A DNA stretch of 60,186 nt from Bacteroidales bacterium (GCA_900766975.1 CAAFXO010000043.1:1-60186), one strand, 5' to 3'. Positions 8,248 through 17,655 are shown, counted from the first letter of the stretch. Notes: generated by a model from the letters alone, not told the origin. A program made the numbers and translations.

Positions 8248-9012
8248 TCAGGCTCTACGCATCTTGATGTCCTTATATATGCCGTATGCCATAAAGCATA
8301 CGAAGAGAGCCATAATAATATTGGAGGGGATCATCACCATATAATTGTTAGCTATCAAGTCTATGGCATTCTGTGGTTCTACACACTCGGCAACCTTATC
8401 GACATAGCCTACCAGGACTCCGGTAATTGCAGAATAGATATTGATCAATAGCACAGCGATGATACACCTGGCGACTCTGCCGGAGTGGCAATGTATCACG
8501 ATATAAAGGCAAACCAGCGCCATGGCACACCCGGTAATGATGTTGGTAATTGTTACCATACCGGAGACACTAAGATATAAGCCGGAGAGATAGTCCATCA
8601 CATCGCTATGGAGAGTGTCGGGCATGAATCGGTAGATGACCAGAGAGAGACGAAGGGAGCCGAAAGTGATGATGGGCATCAAGACAAAGAAATAGAGGAA
8701 ATAGAAGAGGCATACCTCACCTGCCTCAGCCGGCAGCATACGGTCGACACGGAGGGAGTCGCCGCGGCGAGTAAGAGCCAATGGTGCGAAATAGAAGATG
8801 TAGGGGACTACGAGCCACACCAAAGTAAAGGATGACAGCTGTAGCGGCTTGGGGAATGGGATGAGCACCATCATGCTGCCGACTAAAGAGACGAGGATGA
8901 AAAGAATGGTCGGCTCAAGGAGCAGGGGATAGTAATATGCGGCAACATTGCAGAAACGATGCCATGAGAAACGTTTGCCGCGGGGTGATATATGGTTAGT
9001 GGTTTCGCTCAT
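8248..9012 (-). CDS. ABC transporter permease-like membrane protein
   Basis: A 254-residue protein with about six transmembrane helices: PTILFILVSLVGSMMVLI, FTLVWLVVPYIFYFAPLAL, VCLFYFLYFFVLMPI, VSGMVTITNIITGCAMALVCLYIV, CIIAVLLINIYSAITGVLVGY and MVMIPSNIIMALFVCFMAYG. Its start codon overlaps the stop of the ATPase 9009-9860 by four bases, so the two proteins are translationally coupled and presumably form a transporter. Substrate unknown. Confidence 0.75.
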   Translation of the reverse strand: MSETTNHISPRGKRFSWHRFCNVAAYYYPLLLEPTILFILVSLVGSMMVLIPFPKPLQLSSFTLVWLVVPYIFYFAPLALTRRGDSLRVDRMLPAEAGEVCLFYFLYFFVLMPIITFGSLRLSLVIYRFMPDTLHSDVMDYLSGLYLSVSGMVTITNIITGCAMALVCLYIVIHCHSGRVARCIIAVLLINIYSAITGVLVGYVDKVAECVEPQNAIDLIANNYMVMIPSNIIMALFVCFMAYGIYKDIKMRRA

Positions 9013-9860
9013 TTTGCTATAGTTTTTTGAGTAAGAGTAAGAAGAATCTGCTGAGCCGCCGGGGAGTGAAGTGCGATATAGAGTAGTTTCCAGTCGACGC
9101 GAGTAGGCTCATCGTCGGGGGAAGCGGGTTCGATGTTGAGTATTCGTCCCATCTGGACTTCACTGTAGAGGGCATCATCGGGGGCAATTCGCGTGGCGGT
9201 GAAAGCGAGACGCGAACTTACCTGCTCTTCGGTGCCGGCGTAGGTGAGATGAGAGTGAGTCAGTATGATGGCACCATCATAGAGATGGCTGAACTCATCG
9301 ACGGTGTGGGTGGAGAGGATGAGTGTACGCTCATCGTCCATAGAGCGAGCTATGATCTTGCGAAGAGTTTCGCGGCCTTCGATGTCGAGGGCATTGGTGG
9401 GCTCGTCGAGCAGGAGGATCTTTGTGCCGAGGGCGAGGACGTATGCAAGTTGCGACTTCTTGCGCATACCTGTAGAGAGGGACTTCAACGCCTCGTAGCC
9501 GGTGAGTCCGAAGTCATGGAGGTTGGCGTCGAATTGCTCTTGGCTGAATGAGGGATAGAAGCGGGTATGCATCTTGGCGAATTGGCGGATGCTCTTGGCG
9601 GGGAAAGTCATATTCTCCTCGAGGAGGAAGATATTCGCCATATCCTCTGCGCTACGATCTCTGCCGGAGACGCCATCGATGATGCACTCCCCTACTTGTG
9701 GATTCTTCAACCCGGCGATGATATGCAGCAGAGTGGTCTTACCGGCACCATTTTCGCCGGCGACGAGATAGATACCCGGCGCGATCGACGCAGAGACGCC
9801 GCTCAGCGCTCGGGTTCCCGTCTTAGTATAAGAAAACTCTAAGTTATTAAGTTCGATCAT
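9009..9860 (-). CDS. ABC transporter ATP-binding protein
   Basis: A 283-residue ATPase. It has Walker A GENGAGKTT (about residues 36-44), a signature-like LSTGMRKKSQLAY, Walker B ILLLDEP and H-loop STH. The C-terminal 70 residues are a divergent extension. This is the first gene of the leftward five-gene cluster (ATPase, permease, GntR, ATPase, permease). It pairs with the membrane protein that overlaps its stop codon. This is the YtrB-like arrangement often tied to cell-envelope stress, but the stimulus here is unknown. Confidence 0.85.
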   Translation of the reverse strand: MIELNNLEFSYTKTGTRALSGVSASIAPGIYLVAGENGAGKTTLLHIIAGLKNPQVGECIIDGVSGRDRSAEDMANIFLLEENMTFPAKSIRQFAKMHTRFYPSFSQEQFDANLHDFGLTGYEALKSLSTGMRKKSQLAYVLALGTKILLLDEPTNALDIEGRETLRKIIARSMDDERTLILSTHTVDEFSHLYDGAIILTHSHLTYAGTEEQVSSRLAFTATRIAPDDALYSEVQMGRILNIEPASPDDEPTRVDWKLLYIALHSPAAQQILLTLTQKTIAK

Positions 9861-9923
9861 AATATAATATGGTGTGAAGAGGTGTATCGATGATTGTTTC
9901 CGTCGTGGAGTCAGCCTCCTTTA

Positions 9924-10802
9924 TTATTTAACCGGTGTGACCGTGTAGCCGGCATTCTTAAGGCCTTGGAGAAGACCACGCTTACCGGGAAGGTGACCGG
10001 CGCCTACCACCACCATTAGCGATTCGTCAGCCATTTCGCGGCTGAGGGTAGCGGTCCAGGCATCATTGCGCGAATACATGAGTGTCTCGAAATACTCCAT
10101 ATCATCGGCAGCTTGCTCCTCCATCAGGCTGTAGATGGCATTGATATCGTGGCTGACGTATGCATCGAAAAGCTTGTTGGAAAGGTTCTCAGCTTTGGGA
10201 AGGTCAGAAACGAGCGATACGAGATCCTTGGCCTGCTTGGAGATAGGAGCTCCATAGAGTACATCCATTTGATACTCTATGGTTTCGAGACCTTTGACCT
10301 CCTTTCCGGCTTGGCGAGCGCGAGCTTGCATGGTCATATCGATGCCGGCATTGGGGTCAATTTGAGGGAATTTTTTAGCCACCATCACTGCGGAGATGGA
10401 GGTGGTGATAATCGCAGGCTTGAATGAATAGAGCGCTTCGGGAAGAGGAGTGCCTGTGAGTTCTTGCCAAGCCTTTTGTACAGAAGCCATCTGCTCGGCA
10501 GAGAGCACCTTATCGAGAGTGCTATCTTGAGGAGCGACCATCATGCCTTGGAACTGCATGAGATTTTGGGGATCAGACATGATCTGCATATCGATCTCAC
10601 CATATAAGCGATCTACCGACTTGATGGCATCGGGGAGCTCATCGATGGAGTCGACGGCAGAGAGGGGCGCCAGGTGGTGAGTGCCGAGGATGTAGCTGAC
10701 CTTGTCGCTGCCGGGGCGTTCCACCTTATAGAGGATTTGTGCTTGAGAAGCAGCCGAATAAGTGGCGAAGAGGAGGATTATTGCAAATAAGCGATTTTTC
10801 AT
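9924..10802 (-). CDS. TraB/GumN-family secreted protein
   Basis: A 292-residue protein with a signal peptide (MKNRLFAIILLFATYSAASQAQ) and the two family motifs: GTHH near the N-terminus (SYILGTHHLAPL) and GAGH near the C-terminus (VVVGAGHLPGKRGLL). TraB/GumN proteins are a metalloprotease-like superfamily; the paired GxxH motifs are the proposed metal ligands. The mature protein is expected in the periplasm or at the outer membrane. It has its own promoter at 10921-10953 and ends 63 bases before the ABC cluster, so some readthrough into that cluster is possible. Confidence 0.85.
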   Translation of the reverse strand: MKNRLFAIILLFATYSAASQAQILYKVERPGSDKVSYILGTHHLAPLSAVDSIDELPDAIKSVDRLYGEIDMQIMSDPQNLMQFQGMMVAPQDSTLDKVLSAEQMASVQKAWQELTGTPLPEALYSFKPAIITTSISAVMVAKKFPQIDPNAGIDMTMQARARQAGKEVKGLETIEYQMDVLYGAPISKQAKDLVSLVSDLPKAENLSNKLFDAYVSHDINAIYSLMEEQAADDMEYFETLMYSRNDAWTATLSREMADESLMVVVGAGHLPGKRGLLQGLKNAGYTVTPVK

Positions 10803-10920
10803 TTTTGTAGAGATTTTAGTTGTTAGACTTAATGATTGGTATTAAAAAACTGATTGTTTTTTAGAGTGATACGACACCTGCCATTGCACCGATGTCGTGT
10901 TGTAGTGAAATACAACACTG

Positions 10921-10953
10921 CAAAGATAGACATAAAAATCGGAATAAAGCAAA
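10921..10953 (-). promoter_or_regulatory. Promoter of the GumN-like gene
   Basis: On the minus strand, TTTG (10950-10953), 21 bases, then TATCTTTG (10921-10928) matches the Bacteroidota housekeeping promoter. The leader to the start codon at 10802 would be about 110 bases. Confidence 0.7.
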
Positions 10954-10996
10954 CAAATCTCCAACTTTAACATTTATTAACACACGGAGCAAAAAA

Positions 10997-11026
10997 AAGT
11001 CGGCGCAAACCCACATGCGCCGACTT
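10997..11026 (-). terminator. Terminator of the outer membrane protein gene
   Basis: AAGTCGGCGC (10997-11006) pairs perfectly with GCGCCGACTT (11017-11026). The minus-strand exit is a run of eight T. It begins 13 bases after the stop of the gene at 11039-11758. Confidence 0.9.
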
Positions 11027-11038
11027 ATTTGTAGGGGA

Positions 11039-11758
11039 TTAGAAGTTGTAACCGATGGTGAAGGTCCAGCCTTTGGTTAGGCCTCCGAAGTTCTTTTTGA
11101 GGTTATCGATTTTGAGTTCTTTCCAGGCGGAGATGCAGCCAGCCATGTAGTGAGCGCCGATGTAGTAATGGTCGAAGATTTCGAATCCGGTGCCCATCTT
11201 GAATCCGAAATCTACCGAAGCGGGAGTCTGAGTGAAGAGAGGCACAGGATTTTCGGCGCCGGTCATGAGGTGGGTCACCTTGTTTTTCGAATCGAGGAGG
11301 ATGGCGAGGTATGGTCCGAACTCGACGTTCCATCTCACTTCGTCGACGATGTTGAAGTGCATCACCGCCATGACGGGGATGGTGAGGTTGTAGCTATTAC
11401 GTTTGCCGAGCTGGGTATATTCGTCGGCGCCGCATATACCTTCGAGGCCGGAGCCGACGGCAGTTCCAGCCAGAGCATAACGGCCGCTACGGGTGTCGAA
11501 GAATACGCCGGGCTGGATCGAGAGATAATCGCGGATATTGAGATCGGCGACTACACCGACGCTGAAGCCGGTGCCCCAAGTTTCGTTATGGAAAGCAGAG
11601 GGGAGGGCCGAGCCGGAGATGGTACGGTTGGTAGTATTTACACCTACTCTCACGCCGAAAGTAAGCAGGTCGTCACACTTCTCGGTAGAGAAGAAATCGG
11701 CAGCATTCAAGCTTGCCACGCTAAGAGCGCACAGGGCGCCGAACAAGAATTTTTTCAT
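11039..11758 (-). CDS. Outer membrane beta-barrel protein
   Basis: A 239-residue protein with a signal peptide (MKKFLFGALCALSVASLNA) followed by alternating amphipathic strands ending in an aromatic residue (WTFTIGYNF). Strands such as TFGVRVGVNTT, FSVGVVADLNI, LSIQPGVFFDTR and YIGAHYMAGCI are those of the PorT-like/outer-membrane-beta-barrel families common in Bacteroidales. It is expected to be an eight- to ten-strand barrel in the outer membrane. Function unknown. The terminator lies directly downstream. Confidence 0.8.
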   Translation of the reverse strand: MKKFLFGALCALSVASLNAADFFSTEKCDDLLTFGVRVGVNTTNRTISGSALPSAFHNETWGTGFSVGVVADLNIRDYLSIQPGVFFDTRSGRYALAGTAVGSGLEGICGADEYTQLGKRNSYNLTIPVMAVMHFNIVDEVRWNVEFGPYLAILLDSKNKVTHLMTGAENPVPLFTQTPASVDFGFKMGTGFEIFDHYYIGAHYMAGCISAWKELKIDNLKKNFGGLTKGWTFTIGYNF

Positions 11759-11996
11759 ACGATAATCTAAAAGAGATAAAAAGAAACACTGTGTGTTTTG
11801 GATATAATCCAGATCACCACCTATCCTATTTTACAAATTTAATAAAAAATTTGCAGACAAATGAAAGTATATCTCTTTTATTTTGTAAATTTGCAGACAG
11901 AAGGCAATAATGAGACGAAAATGGAAAACTCACGATTGTCTTGAAAGACTCAAATATTATTTTGTTTCCATCCAGTATTATTCAAACATTCAATCA

Positions 11997-13010
11997 ATGG
12001 TAGCAAAAAAGCACAAATACAACAGCCTATTGGTGAACGCCCGAGACTATATGTTTATCATCTTCGGGTTGTGTCTCTATGCCTTAGGGTTCACGGCATG
12101 CATTCTGCCCCACAAGGTGGTGATCGGCGGCATGGCTGGTGTATCGACGTTGGTATACTTTGCTTCGGGTCAGGTGATACCGGTGTCAGTATCCTCCTAC
12201 GCGCTGAACATTCTCTTGCTTGGCATAGCCTACAAGATAGTGGGGCGGACCTTTGTGATGCGCACGATCTTCGGCGTCACGGTGATCGCCCTGTGTCTGG
12301 CTGTGGGTGAGAAGGTATTTATGGGGTTGGGACATCCGTTGATACCGGATCAGACTGTATCGCTCGTGTTGGGTGCCATCTTATGCGGCACGGGAGTGGG
12401 CACATGCTTCGTGCATAACGGATCGTCGGGAGGCACGGATATCGTGGCTGCCTGCGTCTCGAAGGTGAGCAATGCCAGCATCGGTCGTGTGATGATCTAC
12501 ACCGATATGCTCATCGTCTCCTCGTCGATACTGCTCCCCTTCGATGGCACAATCACCGAGCGGATCGAGGCACGCATACCGACCATGGTATATGGTCTGA
12601 TGATCACCTTCATCATCTCCTATATCACCGACATGGTGATCAACACCAACCGCCAGGCGACACAATTTTTCATATTCTCGCCGAAGTGGGAGGAGATCGC
12701 CGACCGCATCATGAAGGAGGCACATCGTGGCGTGACGGTGGTGGATGGCATCGGATGGTATACGAAGCATAGCTGCAAGATCCTGATGGTGTATTGCCGC
12801 AAGATCGAGTCTGTGACCATCTTCCGCATCGTGAAGAGCATCGATGAGAATGCCTTTGTGACCCAAGGGGCGGTGAATGGCGTGTATGGACAGGGCTTTG
12901 ACAAGGTTAAAATCAAGATGAAGAAGCAGCCGACACAGCCGCGAGCCGTCGAGACCAACACCGACATCGATCCGCGCACCAAGATACGTCGCGACAACAC
13001 CGAAGAGTAA
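11997..13010 (+). CDS. YitT-family membrane protein (DUF161 plus DUF2179)
   Basis: With the ATG at 11997 the protein has 337 residues. An in-frame ATG at 11910 would add 29 polar residues that the family does not usually have. Five to six transmembrane helices come first (DYMFIIFGLCLYALGFTACI, VSVSSYALNILLLGIAY, SLVLGAILCGTGVGTCFV, MVYGLMITFIISYITD), with the conserved GSSGGTDIVA motif. They are followed by a soluble DUF2179 domain (FSPKWEEIADRI... HRGVTVVDGIGWY). Function is unknown for most members. Two copies of a 13-base string (11847-11859, 11887-11899) lie 40 bases apart in the upstream region. Confidence 0.85.
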   Translation: MVAKKHKYNSLLVNARDYMFIIFGLCLYALGFTACILPHKVVIGGMAGVSTLVYFASGQVIPVSVSSYALNILLLGIAYKIVGRTFVMRTIFGVTVIALCLAVGEKVFMGLGHPLIPDQTVSLVLGAILCGTGVGTCFVHNGSSGGTDIVAACVSKVSNASIGRVMIYTDMLIVSSSILLPFDGTITERIEARIPTMVYGLMITFIISYITDMVINTNRQATQFFIFSPKWEEIADRIMKEAHRGVTVVDGIGWYTKHSCKILMVYCRKIESVTIFRIVKSIDENAFVTQGAVNGVYGQGFDKVKIKMKKQPTQPRAVETNTDIDPRTKIRRDNTEE

Positions 13011-13080
13011 TCGGGAACAAAATCAGGCTTCCTCTCCTATTATATATATATAGTAGAGAGAGGGGCGGCAAGAGATAAAA

Positions 13081-13118
13081 AAATAATCGATATGCGAATT
13101 AGAGCATATCGATTATTT
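13081..13118. terminator. Shared bidirectional terminator of the YitT gene and miaA
   Basis: AAATAATCGATATGC (13081-13095) pairs perfectly with GCATATCGATTATTT (13104-13118) around an eight-base loop, and both exits are T-rich. The hairpin includes the last codons of miaA (ends 13099), so the two convergent genes use one element. Confidence 0.85.
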
Positions 13119-13998
13119 TTTGTGCATTATCGGGCTGACGGATGTCGAGATGGATATAGTCAGTGTCTCGTTTTCGCCAGGTGATCTGCTTCTTGGCGTA
13201 TACGCGAGTATTCTTCTTGATTCTTTCGATGGCGACATCACGCGTCATATCGCCGGCGAACATGGCAAACATCTCCTTGAGGCCGACGGTATTGAGCGAA
13301 TTGAGGTGTCGGAGATGATATACGCTTCGGGCCTCCTCTTCGAGGCCCATGTCGACCATAAGGTCTACGCGGCGATTGATGCGATCGAACAGGAGCTCGC
13401 GTGGGGCATCGAGGCAAATTTTGAGGATTCGGAAATCGCGGGTGACACGTCGGCCGGTGCGTAGTCGGCTATACTTTTCGCCGGAGGCACGAATTATCTC
13501 TACGGCATGGAACACCCGCTTGATGTTGAATCGGTCCACCATCTCATAATACTCCGGGTCGAGCTCTCGGAGCGTATCCAAGAGCCACTCATCGCCGCGG
13601 GCTTCATGCTCCTCTTTGAGTCCGGAGCGGATATGGTCGGGCACGGTGGGGAGGTCGTCGATGCCATTGCAGAGGGCGTCTACATACATCATTGAGCCGC
13701 CACACACCACAGCCACTCCCCTCTCGGCGAGCAGCCGGTGAGTAAGTCTGAGGGCATCCTGCTCGAACTCCGATGCGCTGTAATAGGCATCCAAGGGGAG
13801 CATCTCGACCAGATGATGTGGCACACGACGGCGCTCCTCGGGGGTGGGCATAGCCGTGACTATGGGTATGCCTTGGTAGATCTGGCGGCTATCGGCGGAG
13901 ATGATCTCTGTGTGGAGACGCTGAGCCACATCAACAGCCAGAGCCGACTTGCCCGAGGCAGTCGGCCCTGTGATGACTATAAGAGTGGGTGGCATAAT
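13099..13998 (-). CDS. miaA: tRNA dimethylallyltransferase
   Basis: Transfers a dimethylallyl group to N6 of A37 in tRNAs that read codons starting with U. The P-loop GPTASGKSAL lies at the N-terminus, followed by the family motifs SADSRQIY, the VCGGSMMYVDALCNG region (usually GGT.LY), and VGLKEMF near the C-terminus. With the start MPPTLIVITG at 13998 it has 299 residues, a normal length; an upstream Met at 14010 is possible. The stop lies inside the shared terminator. It follows pepT at a distance of under 20 bases, so both are probably cotranscribed. Confidence 0.93.
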   Translation of the reverse strand: MMPPTLIVITGPTASGKSALAVDVAQRLHTEIISADSRQIYQGIPIVTAMPTPEERRRVPHHLVEMLPLDAYYSASEFEQDALRLTHRLLAERGVAVVCGGSMMYVDALCNGIDDLPTVPDHIRSGLKEEHEARGDEWLLDTLRELDPEYYEMVDRFNIKRVFHAVEIIRASGEKYSRLRTGRRVTRDFRILKICLDAPRELLFDRINRRVDLMVDMGLEEEARSVYHLRHLNSLNTVGLKEMFAMFAGDMTRDVAIERIKKNTRVYAKKQITWRKRDTDYIHLDIRQPDNAQKIIDML

Positions 13999-14015
13999 GA
14001 GGCTACCCATAGCGA

Positions 14016-15236
14016 TTAGCGCTCGGCTACGAGCTTGCAGATGTTGACGATCACTTCCGTAGCCTTCTCCATCGACTGGATGGGCACATACTCATAGCGG
14101 CCATGGAAGTTCTCGCCGCCGGCGAAGATGTTGGGACAAGGGAGACCCTTGAACGAGAGCTGAGCACCATCTGTGCCGCCACGGATAGGCTGCACCTTCG
14201 GCTCGATGCCGGAGAGCTCCATAGCCTTCTTGGCGATCTCGATGATGTGCATCAGGGGCTCGATCTTCTCGCGCATGTTGTAATATTGATCTTTGATCTC
14301 AGCCGAGCAGCAACCGGGATATTCCATGTTGGTTTTGCGGCAGAGATGTTCGATCTCACGCTTGCGGCTCTCGAAGCGGGCGCGGTCGTGGTCGCGGATG
14401 ATGTAGGTCAGAACGGTCTGCTCCACACTCCCCTCGATGCCTACCAGATGGTAGAAACCCTCGTAGCCTTCGGTATGCTCGGGAGTCTCCCAGCGGGGCA
14501 ACATAGCGATGAAGCTGTTGGCGACGCGGATAGAGTTGATCATCTTATGCTTGGCATAACCGGGATGGACATTGCGGCCCTTGATGGTGACCTTGGCAGA
14601 GGCGGCATTGAAATTCTCATACTCGAGCTCGCCGACTGTGCCGCCATCCATGGTGTAGGCGAAATCGCAGCCGAAAGCCTTGACGTCAAACTTATGAGCG
14701 CCCAAGCCGATCTCCTCATCGGGGTTGAAGCCGATGCGGATCTTGCCATGCTTGATCTCGGGATGGCTCTGGAGATAAGCCACAGCAGTGATGATCTCGG
14801 CGATGCCGGCCTTGTCGTCGGCGCCGAGGAGGGTTGTGCCGTCAGTGACGATCAGGTCATTGCCCAAATAATTGACCAACTCGGGGAAATCCTCCGGATT
14901 GAGGGTGATGCCCTCAGCCTCGTTGAGCACGATAGCCTTGCCGTCATAATTCTTGACAATGCGGGGATTGACATGGCGACCCGACATGTCGGGGCTTGTG
15001 TCCATGTGGGCGATGAAGCCCACCACCGGCACGGCACGATCCATATTGGATGGCAATGTGGCGAAGAGATAACCATTCTCATCGAGAGTGACATCGCTCA
15101 GACCCATGCCAAGCAAAATGGCTTTCAGGTATTTGGCAAATTCCATCTGACCCGGAGAGGAGGGTGTCATGTTGGTCAACTCATCGCTCTGGGTGTCGAA
15201 TTTAACAAAATCTAAAAATCTATCAGTTACTGTCAT
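14016..15236 (-). CDS. pepT: Peptidase T (tripeptidase)
   Basis: A 406-residue M20B metallopeptidase, full length. It removes the N-terminal residue from tripeptides in the cytoplasm. The dizinc ligands are visible in order: AHMDTSPD (His, Asp), LLGADDKAG (bridging Asp), NPDEEIGLGA (catalytic Glu and ligand Glu), YTMDGG (Asp) and a C-terminal His in GGENFHGRYE. A 7-bp hairpin (CCACCCC 15259-15265 with GGGGTGG 15272-15278) lies in the leader just before the gene. Confidence 0.95.
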   Translation of the reverse strand: MTVTDRFLDFVKFDTQSDELTNMTPSSPGQMEFAKYLKAILLGMGLSDVTLDENGYLFATLPSNMDRAVPVVGFIAHMDTSPDMSGRHVNPRIVKNYDGKAIVLNEAEGITLNPEDFPELVNYLGNDLIVTDGTTLLGADDKAGIAEIITAVAYLQSHPEIKHGKIRIGFNPDEEIGLGAHKFDVKAFGCDFAYTMDGGTVGELEYENFNAASAKVTIKGRNVHPGYAKHKMINSIRVANSFIAMLPRWETPEHTEGYEGFYHLVGIEGSVEQTVLTYIIRDHDRARFESRKREIEHLCRKTNMEYPGCCSAEIKDQYYNMREKIEPLMHIIEIAKKAMELSGIEPKVQPIRGGTDGAQLSFKGLPCPNIFAGGENFHGRYEYVPIQSMEKATEVIVNICKLVAER

Positions 15237-15346
15237 CGTATTGATTTTAGGTGTTAACCCACCCCCGCGAAGGGGTGGAACTTGATTTTTCGGATTTAAT
15301 ACGCGAATTTAATGATTTTTTCTAAGATAATCACTAAATTTGTGGT

Positions 15347-16189
15347 ATGAAAAAAGTTATTTTTGTGATTATGCTCGTTTTGGGCATTATTTTCTTTGGA
15401 TGGAAGCTATCGAACGGCAATCCTTTTGCCTCGGAAGCGAGTGATCCGACATCTCTTGATCAGGCATCTTCGAGTGGCAACTTCAAGGGAGGTGTCGGGT
15501 GCGACCATGCCGAACTTCTTAGAGTGGAGACACCCTCCTCGCTACCTTCACAGGAGAAGGATTATCGAGGATTTCGTGTGTCGTTCAACGCCGACAATCA
15601 TACCCCCAACTGGGTGGCATGGGAGCTTCTGCGCAGCGAGACCGACGGGGATGAGCCTCGCGCCAAGAAGTTTTGGCAAGATGAGGATGTGAAGGGGTGT
15701 CCTGCCACCGGAGACTATACAAATTCGGGATATGACCGTGGACACATGTGTCCCGCCGCCGACCAGAAGTGGGATCCTCAAGCCATGGAAGACTGCTTTG
15801 CCCTGACCAATATCGCCCCCCAAGCGCATGCTCTCAACGATGGGGCATGGAAGACGCTCGAGAATAAGGAGCGTAACTGGGCGGATCGCGACTCGGCGAT
15901 AGTGATCGTGGCGGGCCCCATCTATCAGGAGAGTGACCGACAACGTATCGGCGATATGGGGGTAAGAGTGCCGGGATCATTTTTCAAGGTAATCGCCGCC
16001 CCCTATCTCGACTCGCCGCGTGGCATAGCGTTCGTATATCCCAACACCACCTCTCCGGGTAATATGCAGAATTATGTGATGACCATCCGCGAAGTGGAGC
16101 AACTCACCGGCTTCGATTTCTTCAGCGCACTCCCCGATGATGTCGAGGAGATGATCGAGACAAAAGCATCATTTCGCGAATGGAACTAA
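15347..16189 (+). CDS. DNA/RNA non-specific endonuclease (NUC family)
   Basis: A 280-residue protein with an N-terminal hydrophobic segment (VIFVIMLVLGIIFFGW), either an uncleaved anchor or a signal peptide, so the enzyme acts outside the cytoplasm. The beta-beta-alpha metal motif DRGHMCPA (His as general base) and the downstream FALTNIAPQ segment with the metal-binding Asn are present. A possible promoter box TAAATTTG (15335-15342) sits so close to the ATG at 15347 that the transcript would be almost leaderless, or translation may start at Met9. It is monocistronic by context. Confidence 0.88.
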   Translation: MKKVIFVIMLVLGIIFFGWKLSNGNPFASEASDPTSLDQASSSGNFKGGVGCDHAELLRVETPSSLPSQEKDYRGFRVSFNADNHTPNWVAWELLRSETDGDEPRAKKFWQDEDVKGCPATGDYTNSGYDRGHMCPAADQKWDPQAMEDCFALTNIAPQAHALNDGAWKTLENKERNWADRDSAIVIVAGPIYQESDRQRIGDMGVRVPGSFFKVIAAPYLDSPRGIAFVYPNTTSPGNMQNYVMTIREVEQLTGFDFFSALPDDVEEMIETKASFREWN

Positions 16190-16210
16190 TCCTCCCACAT
16201 TGCGAGCATA

Positions 16211-16248
16211 TTAATTATTCAGATTTAGATTAATTATTCAGATTTAGA
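16211..16248. repeat. Perfect 19-base tandem duplication before mnmE
   Basis: TTAATTATTCAGATTTAGA occurs twice without a gap (16211-16229 and 16230-16248), ending 21 bases before the mnmE start. It doubles an AT-rich stretch in what should be the promoter or leader. Confidence 0.9.
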
Positions 16249-16269
16249 GCATTAAGCAATAAGACAGAT

Positions 16270-17655
16270 ATGGAAACGATTGTGGCAATCTCATCGCCCC
16301 AAGGATCGGGGGCAGTTGCATTAATCAGGCTATCGGGCAGTGCAGCTATCGACATAGCATCGCGAGCCTGGAGGGGATGCGAGCTGCATGGCGTGGCATC
16401 TCACACCGCCCATCTCGGCAGCATTACCGATGAAAATGGAGAGCCGATAGATCAGTGTGTAGCCACAGTATTTCGGGCTCCCAACTCGTTTACCGGCGAG
16501 GATACGGTGGAGCTGGGGGTGCATGGTTCGCCATGGATACAGCGGGAGGTGGTGCGTCGTCTCATCGACTTGGGAGCGAAGCCTGCCGGGCCCGGCGATT
16601 TCACTCGGCGCGCCTTCCTCAATGGGAAAATGGACTTGGCGCAAGCAGAAGGTGTGGCAGACCTGATCGCCGCCACATCGCGTGCCGCACAGCGTCTCGC
16701 CATCTCCCAGCTCTCCGGCAAGTTCTCATCGCGCCTCAATATGCTTCGCGATCAGTTGGTGAGTCTCGCTTCGCTCTTGGAGCTTGAGCTCGACTTCTCG
16801 GAGGAGGATGTAACCTTCGCCGACCGCACACAACTCATCGACATAGCCAACGAGGCGCTCGCCATAATCGACCGACTTGTAGGGAGTTATGCTGCCGGCA
16901 GGGCATTCAAGGAGGGTGTGCCGGTGGCGATAGCCGGACATCCCAATGCCGGGAAATCGACGCTGCTCAACCGTCTTCTTGACGACGACAAGGCGATAGT
17001 GAGCGACATTCCCGGCACGACACGCGACCTGATCGAAGACACCCGCGAAATCGAGGGCATCCTCTTCCGACTCATCGACACCGCCGGACTGCGCGACACC
17101 ACCGACAGGGTGGAGAAGATAGGCATCGACCGCGCCAACGGCGCCATCAGCCGCGCCGCCATCGTGCTCTGGCTCATCGATGCCTCGGAGAGTCGGGAGG
17201 TAGTGGCGAAAAGAATCGCCGAGACGGCAGAACGCATCGCTCGACTCGACTGCCACAACATCATCTTGCTCAACAAACTCGACCTTGCCACTACCCCACT
17301 CCCCACGACTGCCGACATCCGCAACTCGCAAGGCGAGCCGGCGGAAATCCTTGAGATATCGGCGAAGACAGGAAGAAATTGCGAGGTAATAGAGCATCAT
17401 CTTGCACAAACGGCACAAAAAGAGCACAATCCCGACGCCGAACTGATAGTAACGAACGCTCGTCACTACGAGGCATTGCGCTCGGGAGCCGACTCGCTAA
17501 GGAGAGCCAAAGAGGGTATAGAGACAGGGTTATCGGCAGACTTCATAGCGCAAGACATCCGCGAGACCCTCCACCACCTCGGCGAGCTAACCGGCGCCAT
17601 CACCACCGACACCCTACTCCAAACCATCTTCACCCGCTTTTGCATCGGAAAGTAG
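16270..17655 (+). CDS. mnmE: tRNA uridine-5-carboxymethylaminomethyl modification GTPase
   Basis: A 461-residue protein of full length. With MnmG it installs the cmnm5 group on wobble U34 of certain tRNAs. It has the N-terminal tetrahydrofolate-binding domain (about 1-120), helical domain, and an inserted G domain with G1 GHPNAGKST, G2/switch PGTTRD, G3 DTAGL, G4 NKLD and G5 SAKTG. The C-terminus is FCIGK with the catalytic Cys458. The prophage is inserted exactly here: the last codons belong to the attachment core and the final AAG-TAG may be phage-derived, yet the protein end is kept intact. Confidence 0.95.
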   Translation: METIVAISSPQGSGAVALIRLSGSAAIDIASRAWRGCELHGVASHTAHLGSITDENGEPIDQCVATVFRAPNSFTGEDTVELGVHGSPWIQREVVRRLIDLGAKPAGPGDFTRRAFLNGKMDLAQAEGVADLIAATSRAAQRLAISQLSGKFSSRLNMLRDQLVSLASLLELELDFSEEDVTFADRTQLIDIANEALAIIDRLVGSYAAGRAFKEGVPVAIAGHPNAGKSTLLNRLLDDDKAIVSDIPGTTRDLIEDTREIEGILFRLIDTAGLRDTTDRVEKIGIDRANGAISRAAIVLWLIDASESREVVAKRIAETAERIARLDCHNIILLNKLDLATTPLPTTADIRNSQGEPAEILEISAKTGRNCEVIEHHLAQTAQKEHNPDAELIVTNARHYEALRSGADSLRRAKEGIETGLSADFIAQDIRETLHHLGELTGAITTDTLLQTIFTRFCIGK

